Positions 57,086 to 64,000 of a DNA stretch of 64,000 nt are shown in pieces; position 1 is the first letter of the stretch, and the number at the start of each line of letters is the position of its first letter. The stretch is from Aquiluna sp. GTDB lineage: Bacteria > Actinomycetota > Actinomycetes > Actinomycetales > Microbacteriaceae. Made by a program: the position numbers and the translations under genes. The notes under the pieces are model-generated. The model was not told where the DNA came from. It did no database searches and saw nothing but the letters and a program-made list of their open reading frames with translations. The stretch spans positions 1-64,000 of the forward strand of contig JAOGAX010000002.1 in assembly GCA_028144365.1 (NCBI GenBank), read 5' to 3'.

Positions 57086-59332
57086 CTAAAGCTTGGTAAT
57101 TGGTGCCATTTTCACTAGTAACCGCTTGGTTACCCCGCTATCGAAAGAAACCTCCGCGGTTTGCTTGGGTGGAGTGCCCGTAACTCCAACCACGGTGCCA
57201 TCGCCGAAGCTTTCGTGATTTATGCGATCGTTCAGAGCTAGCTCAAGGTCCTTGTTGTCCCGGATGGAGCTGGCTGTAATTGCTCCCTCCCACTTGCTCG
57301 GCCGAGGGGCTGTTGCAGCTATCGAGCGTTCGGTGCCAACATTCTCCAAAAGCTCGGGTGGGATGTCAGAAAGAAAGCTCGAGGGTGCCATGGATGCCGT
57401 TGAACCAAATACCGTTCGCTGCAGAGCATGTGAGAGGGTGAGCTTTTTCTTGGCCCTTGTCATCCCGACATACATCAGCCTGCGCTCCTCCTGGAGGCCT
57501 CCCGGCTCATCAAAAGCCCTAACGTGAGGCAGGGTGCCCTGCTCGATGCCAATCATGAATACCTGATCAAACTCCAGTCCCTTGGCGGTATGGAGGGTCA
57601 TCAGGGATAGGTTCCCCGAATCATCGACGATCTCGTCGGCCGCGGCCGCGAGGGTCACCTCGGCAAGGTAGTCGGAGAGGGTTCCCTCGGGAAACTTGGC
57701 CTGCCACTCGTAGAGCTGACCCAGGAGTGCGTCGAGGTTTTCAAGTCTTGCTTCATCCTGAGGATCACGACTGATCTCAAGTTCGGAGCGATAGCCGCTC
57801 TTGATCAGCGCCTGCTTGAGAACATCTGCAGGACCATCACTTGCGCTCATGGCATCTAGCTCATTTAGTAATTTGCCAAATTCGTCGATTGCTCCGGTGA
57901 GCTTTGGACCTAGCCCCAGCTCTTGAGAGCGCAAAAGGGCCTGCCTGATAGAGATCTCATTGGATCTTGCGAACTGCGAGATCTTGGCCTCGGTTTTGTC
58001 ACCGATCCCGCGGGCTGGGACATTGATAATGCGCCTGACCGCCTCGTCGTCTCTGGCATTTGAGATTGCTGCTAGGTAGGCAAGTGCGTCCTTGATCTCC
58101 TTGCGCTCGAAGAACTTAAGGCCTCCAATGACCACGTAGGGGACTCGTTGAACCTTGAGCTCGTTTTCAAGTGAAAGAGTGAGGGCATTGACCCTGTAGA
58201 GGACAGCCATGTCCCGGTAGTTGGTGCCGCTCTCGTGAAGCTCCTTGACCTGGTCAACCACAAAGGCTGCCTCATTGCGCTCGTCGTAACCGGTGAAGAG
58301 GGTTACCTTCTCGCCAGCTCCGCTGTCGGTCCAAAGGTTCTTGGGCGGGCGATAGGGATTCTGAGAGATGACGGCATTTGCAGCCGAGAGGATGTTTTGG
58401 GTGGAGCGATAGTTCTGCTCCAGAAGTATCGTCTCGGCTCCCGGGAAGTCTCGCTCAAACTCGGTGATGTTTCTTATGTCCGCACCCCGGAAGGCGTAGA
58501 TGGATTGGTCGCTATCGCCCACCACAGTCAAATCTGCAGGTGGCATAACCTCACCGGTTTCCTCGTTCACGAGCTGGTGCTCGGGTGGAAGAGGTCTGGT
58601 GAACTCTCGAATTAGGGCGTATTGCGCGTGGTTAGTGTCCTGGTACTCATCGATCAGGACATGGCGGAACTTCTTTTGATACCTTGCTCGAACCTCCGGA
58701 AATGCGCGCAGCAGGTTCACCGTCTCCGCGATCAGATCATCGAAATCGAAGGCGTTGTTTCGTTTCAGTTCCTGGGTGTATGCCTGGAATACCTCGGCGA
58801 CGATTCGCTGCCTGGGATTTGAGCGATCTGCATTCCTCGCGAAGTCCTCGGCATCCTTGAGCTCGTTCTTGGCGTTAGAGATCATCGCCGCGGCCTGCTG
58901 GGGTTTGATGTCGGCATCCTCCGCCCCGGCCTCGCGCAAGAGCCTGCGAAGCAGGGCCCTGGTGTCTCCTGTGTCATAGACGGTGAAGTTGGAATCATGG
59001 CCAAGCCGCTCGGCCTCGCGCCTAAGAATCTGCAGGCAGGCCGAGTGGAAGGTTCTTATCCACATACCTTCGGCCGATTGCCCAATCAGCGACTCCACCC
59101 GCTCCCGCATTTCGGCAGCTGCCTTGTTGGTGAAGGTAATTGAAAGTATTTGCGAGGGCCAGAGCTCTTTGGTTGCCAGCAGGTGGGCAATGCGGTGGGT
59201 GAGGACTCTGGTCTTGCCCGATCCGGCACCCGCAACAATTAAGAGCGCACTGCCTCTATAGAGGACTGCCTTGCGCTGCTCGGGGTTTAGCCCCTCAAGC
59301 AGTGGGTCGATTTCGGCTGGAACCCTGGACAT
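57086..59332 (-). CDS. pcrA: ATP-dependent DNA helicase PcrA/UvrD
   Basis: 748 residues. 3'-5' superfamily 1 helicase of repair and replication restart. Motifs: LNPEQRKAVLYRG (Q motif), AGAGSGKTRVL (Walker A), DEYQDTNHAQY (motif II), VGDSDQSIYAFRGAD (III), QNYRST (IV), SLMTLHTAKGLEFD (V) and YVGMTRAKKKLTL (VI). The C-terminal region ends in a Tudor-like stretch (GDGTVVGV) that binds RNA polymerase in related proteins. ATG 59332 is seven bases after TAGGCT. Confidence 0.96.
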   Translation of the reverse strand: MSRVPAEIDPLLEGLNPEQRKAVLYRGSALLIVAGAGSGKTRVLTHRIAHLLATKELWPSQILSITFTNKAAAEMRERVESLIGQSAEGMWIRTFHSACLQILRREAERLGHDSNFTVYDTGDTRALLRRLLREAGAEDADIKPQQAAAMISNAKNELKDAEDFARNADRSNPRQRIVAEVFQAYTQELKRNNAFDFDDLIAETVNLLRAFPEVRARYQKKFRHVLIDEYQDTNHAQYALIREFTRPLPPEHQLVNEETGEVMPPADLTVVGDSDQSIYAFRGADIRNITEFERDFPGAETILLEQNYRSTQNILSAANAVISQNPYRPPKNLWTDSGAGEKVTLFTGYDERNEAAFVVDQVKELHESGTNYRDMAVLYRVNALTLSLENELKVQRVPYVVIGGLKFFERKEIKDALAYLAAISNARDDEAVRRIINVPARGIGDKTEAKISQFARSNEISIRQALLRSQELGLGPKLTGAIDEFGKLLNELDAMSASDGPADVLKQALIKSGYRSELEISRDPQDEARLENLDALLGQLYEWQAKFPEGTLSDYLAEVTLAAAADEIVDDSGNLSLMTLHTAKGLEFDQVFMIGIEQGTLPHVRAFDEPGGLQEERRLMYVGMTRAKKKLTLSHALQRTVFGSTASMAPSSFLSDIPPELLENVGTERSIAATAPRPSKWEGAITASSIRDNKDLELALNDRINHESFGDGTVVGVTGTPPKQTAEVSFDSGVTKRLLVKMAPITKL

Positions 59333-59339
59333 CTTGCGT

Positions 59340-59345
59340 AGCCTA
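59340..59345 (-). promoter_or_regulatory. -10 box TAGGCT overlapping the glpQ stop codon
   Basis: On the minus strand TAGGCT is followed by ACGCAAG and ATG 59332. Its TAG is the stop of glpQ. Confidence 0.5.
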
Positions 59346-60176
59346 GGGCAGGGCAGCTACAACTTCGGCTAGCAGGTCAGGCTGGTCGGTAAAGATGCCA
59401 TCCACCCCGGTTGCAATCAGTCTTTCGAACCAGGCCCGCCACTGACCCTCAGCCGTCTCGGTTCTCGCGGTGTAGGTAAAGATGTAGAGGCCCTTGGACT
59501 TTGCCCTAGCTACCAGGTCACCCTGCAGCACCATTGGAATAGCTACCGAGACTCCATCAAAGTTCTCGGCGATCTCCTCGAGCAGCTCGTCCTCGAGTTC
59601 GCTGAAACCCTCTGGCAGCATGTCTGGCGCTGAGAGAAAGACATACTGTGCCCTGCTGCCAATCGCTTCTTTAGCTCTCCGCAGGACAGCAAACTCAAAA
59701 CACTCGATGGTGACCCTGACCCCGCGCTCAGCGAGGTTTGCTTCGTCAAGAACTTGCTTCAGTGCCTGAACCGAGTCAAGCCCGGCATCAAAGAAGTGCT
59801 TGCCGTATTTGAGCTCAATTATGAGGTGGCGGCCATCAAAGCTGGGGTGATTGACAACCTCACGAAGGGTGGGGATGTGATACCTACCATCGTGACTTGC
59901 AGACTCCTGGCGACCATCTGGGTATCGCTCAATCGCCTTGAGTTGTGCGACGTCCTCTGCCTTCAGCTCATCAACCATGTTGCTCAGAAAACTGTGCTTT
60001 TGGATATCAGTGGTGTGAGTGAGGTCCCGATCGTGACGAATCACGGGAACCCCGTCTTGAGTCATGACAACGTCAAACTCAATTGCGGCAGCGCCTAACT
60101 CGAAGGCGTGCTCGAAGGACTCCATGGTGTTCTCGGGTAGATAGCCGCACGCACCGCGGTGCCCAAAAACCTCCAC
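59343..60176 (-). CDS. glpQ: Glycerophosphodiester phosphodiesterase
   Basis: 277 residues. Hydrolyses glycerophosphodiesters to glycerol-3-phosphate and alcohol. GHRGACGYLPENTMESF (catalytic HRG and metal Glu) and RHDRDLTHTTD are family signatures; ELKYG and IECFEFAVL follow. No signal peptide, so it is cytoplasmic. GTG 60176 is preferred (GGGA before it, two bases after guaA); GTG 60188 inside guaA is an alternative. Confidence 0.9.
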   Translation of the reverse strand: MEVFGHRGACGYLPENTMESFEHAFELGAAAIEFDVVMTQDGVPVIRHDRDLTHTTDIQKHSFLSNMVDELKAEDVAQLKAIERYPDGRQESASHDGRYHIPTLREVVNHPSFDGRHLIIELKYGKHFFDAGLDSVQALKQVLDEANLAERGVRVTIECFEFAVLRRAKEAIGSRAQYVFLSAPDMLPEGFSELEDELLEEIAENFDGVSVAIPMVLQGDLVARAKSKGLYIFTYTARTETAEGQWRAWFERLIATGVDGIFTDQPDLLAEVVAALP

Positions 60177-60178
60177 TG

Positions 60179-61732
60179 CTATTCCCACTCGATCGTGCCG
60201 GGAGGCTTCGAGGTGACATCCAACACAACTCGGTTCACACCCTCGACCTCGTTGGTGATTCGGTTGGAGATTCTTGCCAATAGCTCATAGGGCAGCCTCG
60301 ACCAGTCGGCGGTCATTGCATCCTCGGATGAGACAGGGCGCAACACGATGGGGTGTCCATAGCTGCGGCCATCACCCTGCACGCCAACAGACCTAACGTC
60401 CGCCAAAAGGACCACTGGGCACTGCCAGATCTCACCGTCCTTGCCCGCTGCGGTTAGCTCTTCCCGCACAATCGCATCCGCATCTCGCAGCAGGTCAAGT
60501 CGCTCCTTGGTGACCTCTCCAACGATGCGGATGCCAAGCCCTGGCCCTGGGAACGGATGACGCTGGACAATCTCGGCAGGGAGCCCAAGCTCAGCTCCAA
60601 TTGCCCTTACCTCGTCCTTGAACAAGGTCCGCAAGGGTTCCACCAATTCGAAGTCGAGGTCCTCTGGAAGGCCTCCAACGTTGTGGTGAGACTTAATGCC
60701 GGCAGTTACCCCACCACCAGACTCGACTACGTCCGGGTAGAGGGTTCCCTGAACCAAGAACTTGATTGGCTGGTTGTCATCAATAGCCTCGGCCACAAGC
60801 TTGCGCTCGGCCTCCTCGAAGGTCCTAATGAACTCCCTACCGATGATCTTGCGCTTTTGCTCGGGATCGCTAACTCCGCCAAGTGCTCCAAGAAACTTCT
60901 CCTCGGCGTTTACAACAACAAGCTTGATTCCGGTGGCCGCAACGTAGTCACGCTCGACCTGTTCTGCCTCCCCTTTGCGCAACAGGCCGTGATCGACAAA
61001 CACGGCGGTCAGCTGATCGCCAACTGCGCGATGGACAAGTGCTGCTGCAACGGCTGAGTCCACTCCGCCAGACAGACCGCAAATCACCCTCGCGCTTCCA
61101 ACCTGGGCACGAATCTTTTCAACCTGCTCAGCAATGACATTGCCCGAGTTCCAACTCGGCTCAATGCCTGCACCTTCGTAGAGAAAGTTCTTCAAAACCT
61201 GCTGGCCCTGCTCGGAGTGCTTGACCTCTGGGTGCCACTGGACACCGAAGATTCTCTTGTCTAAATTCTCGAAGGCAGCAACCGGAGTAGTGGCGGTTGA
61301 GGCAAGCACCTCAAAACCGCTAGGGGCCTCCATAACCTGATCGCCGTGGCTCATCCAGCACACTTGAAGCTCAGGCTGGGAGGAAAGCAAAGTACCGCCA
61401 GAGCTCAGCTTGAGATCTGTTGCCCCGTATTCTCTCTTGCCGGTCTTATCGACCCTTCCGCCCAGTGCCTGGGCGAGAACCTGAAAGCCGTAGCAAATGC
61501 CTAAAACCGGTATGCCAAGCTCAAGAATTTTTGCATCAAGTCTGGGGGAGTTTTCCTCGTAGACGCTTGAGGGTCCTCCAGAGAGAATGATGGCTGCGGG
61601 AGCCTTCTCGGCGACCTCGTCGGCAGAAATGTTGTGCGGAACAATCTCTGAATAGACATTTGCTTCCCGAACTCTGCGGGCAATCAGCTGCGCATACTGG
61701 GCACCGAAGTCGACAACTAATACTGGCTTCAT
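60179..61732 (-). CDS. guaA: GMP synthase (glutamine-hydrolysing)
   Basis: 517 residues. XMP to GMP. Glutaminase domain: [12 protein letters not shown], nucleophile Cys80 in [19 protein letters not shown] pyrophosphatase domain: [10 protein letters not shown] loop, then the C-terminal dimerisation domain ending [11 protein letters not shown] 61732 in an ATGA overlap with the DUF3817 gene; the open frame upstream of it is the overlap with that gene. Confidence 0.97.
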   Translation of the reverse strand: MKPVLVVDFGAQYAQLIARRVREANVYSEIVPHNISADEVAEKAPAAIILSGGPSSVYEENSPRLDAKILELGIPVLGICYGFQVLAQALGGRVDKTGKREYGATDLKLSSGGTLLSSQPELQVCWMSHGDQVMEAPSGFEVLASTATTPVAAFENLDKRIFGVQWHPEVKHSEQGQQVLKNFLYEGAGIEPSWNSGNVIAEQVEKIRAQVGSARVICGLSGGVDSAVAAALVHRAVGDQLTAVFVDHGLLRKGEAEQVERDYVAATGIKLVVVNAEEKFLGALGGVSDPEQKRKIIGREFIRTFEEAERKLVAEAIDDNQPIKFLVQGTLYPDVVESGGGVTAGIKSHHNVGGLPEDLDFELVEPLRTLFKDEVRAIGAELGLPAEIVQRHPFPGPGLGIRIVGEVTKERLDLLRDADAIVREELTAAGKDGEIWQCPVVLLADVRSVGVQGDGRSYGHPIVLRPVSSEDAMTADWSRLPYELLARISNRITNEVEGVNRVVLDVTSKPPGTIEWE

Positions 61733-62163
61733 TTGGCCTCTAGTTCTTTGAGCTGCTCTTGAGCCAACTTTGCGTACTTGGCCTCGGTGTAGAAGCTCAA
61801 AAATGGCACAACACCGCCAGCTCCAATAATTAGGAACCTGGTAAATGGCCAGCGCATTAGGGTCCAAAGCCTGAAATCAGCCAGCAAATACACGACATAG
61901 AGCCAGCCGTGAACTATCAAGATCAAAACTGTCAGGTTCAAACCGACCTCTGGAAGTCCCTCACCATCAATGCCATAGCTCTCAAAAGAAATAAGCCCGT
62001 TGGGACCAAACATCCACAGGTCATAACCTAAAAAAGGAAGCCGTCTGATACCCCAGGTCACCATCAACAGCAGCAGGAAGACGCCGGTCACGTATGAGGA
62101 GACTTTGTAGAACTTCAGCACCGAGTAAATGGCAGGAATCTGGCTCGGTGAAGGGGAAGACAT
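61729..62163 (-). CDS. DUF3817 membrane protein
   Basis: 144 residues, three or so membrane segments. Matches the small actinobacterial family usually beside gua[19 protein letters not shown] at the start, [16 protein letters not shown] in the middle, and a charged helical C-terminus ([16 protein letters not shown]). Function unknown. ATG 62163 is six bases after TAGACT. Overlaps guaA by four bases. Confidence 0.85.
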   Translation of the reverse strand: MSSPSPSQIPAIYSVLKFYKVSSYVTGVFLLLLMVTWGIRRLPFLGYDLWMFGPNGLISFESYGIDGEGLPEVGLNLTVLILIVHGWLYVVYLLADFRLWTLMRWPFTRFLIIGAGGVVPFLSFYTEAKYAKLAQEQLKELEAK

Positions 62164-62169
62164 GCCCTA

Positions 62170-62175
62170 AGTCTA
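62170..62175 (-). promoter_or_regulatory. -10 box TAGACT overlapping the ptsI stop codon
   Basis: On the minus strand TAGACT is followed by TAGGGC and ATG 62163. Its TAG is the stop of ptsI. Confidence 0.5.
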
Positions 62176-63795
62176 CTTAGCGATTTCGACCAATTTGGCG
62201 AGTGCAAGTGACTTGGCCTCGTCGCTGTCGCTACCAGAAATCGCGGCCTCAAAGACCTCACGTGCTTCGTCATGGGTGACCGAAGAGAGTGCCGTCCTGA
62301 CCGCGCCAACCTGGGACCTGGAGGAGGAGACCGAGTCGTAACCCATACCCGCTAGCACCACGGCAAAAGCCGGGTCAGAGCCGCTTTCCCCACAAACTCC
62401 CGAGTAAATACCGGCCCTCTTGGACTCGATGGCAATTTGGTTCAAAGACGCAATCAGGGCGGGCTGCCAAGGGTTCAACATCGCACCTAGGTTTGGGTTC
62501 ATGCGGTCAGAGGCGAAGAGATATTGGGAGAGGTCGTTGGTACCAACAGAGATGAAATCAACTACTCCTTTGAGCTTTGAAATCTCATAGACAATCGAAG
62601 GTGTCTCCACCATGATCCCGACCTTGAACTGACCTGCGGCCTTGGCAAGCGCGGCGAACTCTTTCGCCTCGGCGGCCGTTGCAACCATCGGAGCCATCAC
62701 CCAGACCTCGCGACCAGATGCCTTACGGGCCTCTTCCAAAGCCTCAAGCTGCGAAACAATGAACTCCCTGTGATCGGCCACAAGCCTGAATCCGCGAACA
62801 CCTAGAGCAGGATTTTCCTCATCTGGCATTTTCAGAAACGGAACAGGCTTGTCACTTCCGGCATCAATCGTCCTCACAACAATTGGCCCCTCAGGGCAGG
62901 CAGAGAGAATCTCGGTGTAGGACTGTATTTGCGAATCACGGGTTGGCTCGGTTGTGGCGGAGAGGTACAAAAGCTCCGTGCGGAACAGTCCAACACCCTC
63001 GGCAGCTGTTGTAGCGGCAGCAACGGCATCTTCAAGCGAGCCAATGTTTGAGCGAACCGGGATAACTGGCTCTGTGGACTTGGCAACAAAGCTAATCGCC
63101 TTGGTCGCATCGGCCTCAGTCCCACCAATTACGACCCTGTCACCCACCGGATCGACCAAAACCTTTTGGCCATTTGTCAGTTCCTTTGCACCGGCGCAAG
63201 AAACAACTGCAGGAATCGACTTAGAGCGGCAGATGATGGCGGTGTGAGAGGTCGGGCCGCCCTGAATCGTAACTACCCCCACCACCGCAGGAGTGAACTG
63301 GGCGGTGTCTGCGGGAGAGAAGTCTTCGCCAACAATCACGAACTTTCCGGTCTCTGGAAGGTCTAACCCCAGGGAAATGCCGTGAATACTTGCGGCAACC
63401 CTTTTTGCAAGGTCTCGAATATCCGCAATGCGCTCTTCGAAGGTGGGGTCACCGGAGAGTAGCTCAGCGAAAGTCTCCATAGCATTCACAAAGGCTGTGC
63501 CGGCCTCCCAGCCATCATCAAGCTGAGCAACGGCTGCGTCAAAGAGGCTTTCATCCAAAAGGATCATTCCTAGTGCCTCGAAGATCTCAGCTGATGTCTC
63601 ACCCGCCTTCTCGGCAAGGCTCTCTAGATCGCTTGCGACCTGATCAACTGCTGAGCGCAGCTTGGCCTGCTCGGCAACGAGATCGCCCGAATGCTTTGCA
63701 GGAATTGGAAGAGGCGTAGCCTGACGGACGCGAAAGACCTCCGCGGTTACCGCCTCGAGCCCAACGCCGAGGCCTGAGAGGACCTGTTGAGTCAA
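62173..63795 (-). CDS. ptsI: PTS enzyme I (phosphoenolpyruvate-protein phosphotransferase)
   Basis: 540 residues. Takes phosphate from PEP and gives it to HPr. N-terminal HPr-binding and phosphohistidine domain with GGPTSHTAIICR, phospho-His184; C-terminal TIM-barrel with RTELLYLS, IMVETPSIVYEI, GTNDLSQYLFA and Cys in GVCGESGSD. TTG start, preceded by AAAAGG and the ptsH stop. Only HPr and one orphan IIB share the window with it. Confidence 0.95.
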   Translation of the reverse strand: MTQQVLSGLGVGLEAVTAEVFRVRQATPLPIPAKHSGDLVAEQAKLRSAVDQVASDLESLAEKAGETSAEIFEALGMILLDESLFDAAVAQLDDGWEAGTAFVNAMETFAELLSGDPTFEERIADIRDLAKRVAASIHGISLGLDLPETGKFVIVGEDFSPADTAQFTPAVVGVVTIQGGPTSHTAIICRSKSIPAVVSCAGAKELTNGQKVLVDPVGDRVVIGGTEADATKAISFVAKSTEPVIPVRSNIGSLEDAVAAATTAAEGVGLFRTELLYLSATTEPTRDSQIQSYTEILSACPEGPIVVRTIDAGSDKPVPFLKMPDEENPALGVRGFRLVADHREFIVSQLEALEEARKASGREVWVMAPMVATAAEAKEFAALAKAAGQFKVGIMVETPSIVYEISKLKGVVDFISVGTNDLSQYLFASDRMNPNLGAMLNPWQPALIASLNQIAIESKRAGIYSGVCGESGSDPAFAVVLAGMGYDSVSSSRSQVGAVRTALSSVTHDEAREVFEAAISGSDSDEAKSLALAKLVEIAK

Positions 63796-63797
63796 AA

Positions 63798-64000
63798 CTA
63801 GCCTTTTAGAAACTGCTGAATCTGGTCGATTATGGCTTGTGCCTGAGCCTCGTCTTCGGTGTCAACCTCGACAGTTAGCTCTTCGCCCGTCTTGCCTTTC
63901 ATGGCCATTAGACCGAGTGGAGAGTTGGCCTTGACCAAGTTCCCGCCGACCTTGCCCATCCTGATTTCAAGACCGGACTCTTTCACAAGCTTCACGATCT
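63798..64000 (-). CDS. ptsH: PTS phosphocarrier protein HPr, 5' end outside window
   Basis: C-terminal ~67 residues of an 85-90 residue protein; the frame is open through the window edge. Seen: VKLVKESGLEIRMG, then KANSPLGLMAMK, whose serine occupies the regulatory Ser46 region (family S-x-x-G-x-M/L), and the TEDEAQAQAIIDQIQQFL final helix. The catalytic His15 lies beyond the window. Three bases before ptsI, as in classic ptsHI. Confidence 0.88.
   Translation of the reverse strand, partial: IVKLVKESGLEIRMGKVGGNLVKANSPLGLMAMKGKTGEELTVEVDTEDEAQAQAIIDQIQQFLKG

Noticed and set aside
60557..61057. 166-codon plus-strand frame inside guaA
   Set aside because: Fully antisense to a well-conserved enzyme, with no recognisable protein features.
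61733..61867. 45-residue N-terminal extension of guaA
   Set aside because: It overlaps the DUF3817 gene, while [10 protein letters not shown] at 61732 is the family start in an ATGA overlap.
63786..63800. Possible fifth stop/-10 fusion at ptsH-ptsI (TAGTTT)
   Set aside because: No start codon lies 6-9 bases after the hexamer in the ptsI frame; the TTG start overlaps it, and AAAAGG serves as a ribosome site instead.

Overview
The window looks like chromosomal DNA of a streamlined actinobacterium, most likely family Microbacteriaceae. Reasons: an acyl-CoA carboxylase epsilon subunit; an LpdA-type quinone reductase lacking the redox disulfide; DUF3817 and DUF6350 membrane proteins; the block sucC-sucD-DUF6350-purN-purH next to pcrA-glpQ-guaA; frequent GTG and TTG starts; and many apparently leaderless genes. 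GC looks moderate (mid-50s percent by eye, not counted), which would suit small-genome freshwater Microbacteriaceae such as the Rhodoluna/Aquiluna group; that placement is inference. Coding density is very high: no gene-free stretch exceeds 300 bases. I see no rRNA, tRNA, insertion sequence, prophage or CRISPR array.

Layout. 1-1372: end of an acyl-CoA carboxylase beta gene plus epsilon subunit. 1551-5473 (minus): 23S rRNA uracil methyltransferase-like gene, response regulator, histidine kinase and a third membrane protein in one overlapping operon. 5505-7945: maf and the biotin-carrying carboxylase alpha subunit. 7942-9363 (minus): LpdA. 9418-11865: purine nucleoside phosphorylase and a phosphohexo/pentomutase. 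11837-12784 (minus): flavin-binding oxidase family gene and an orphan PTS IIB. 12857-20771 (minus): a nucleoside uptake and breakdown operon (BMP lipoprotein, ABC ATPase, two permeases, cdd, deoA, add). 20895-22001 (minus): manC. 22101-27750: sdhCDAB, a Rieske lipoprotein, xthA, trpS. 27792-31308: FMN riboswitch and ribD-ribE-ribBA-ribH. 31363-33970 (minus): ABC-2 exporter. 34065-38855: orphan adenine-type methyltransferase, ABC exporter, kynureninase, tryptophan 2,3-dioxygenase. 38886-39871: coaD and yceD. 39868-42920: glyA-folD diverging from purU. 42907-45144 (minus): a glycine-rich, Ig-like, proline-rich surface protein. 45215-46432 (minus): icd. 46499-47935: GH13 alpha-amylase lipoprotein. 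47932-51509 (minus): heterodimeric ABC exporter. 51571-57016 (minus): purH, purN, DUF6350, sucD, sucC. 57086-64000 (minus): pcrA, glpQ, guaA, DUF3817, ptsI and the 3' part of ptsH.

How it works together. The nucleoside operon, PNP and the mutase form a complete-looking uptake and phosphorolysis route feeding pentose phosphate. sdh, suc and icd supply most of a TCA cycle. glyA, folD, purU, purN and purH form a one-carbon/purine hub. Tryptophan dioxygenase and kynureninase are the first and third steps of the kynurenine route; the formamidase is not in the window.

The most unusual signal is regulatory. About fifteen genes carry a TANNNT hexamer 6 to 8 bases before the start codon and no Shine-Dalgarno, the arrangement of leaderless transcripts. 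In four tandem gene pairs the upstream gene's TAG stop codon is itself the first half of the next gene's -10 box. Convergent genes often interlock at a shared CTAG or CTAA stop. I found no obvious new defence or mobile system.
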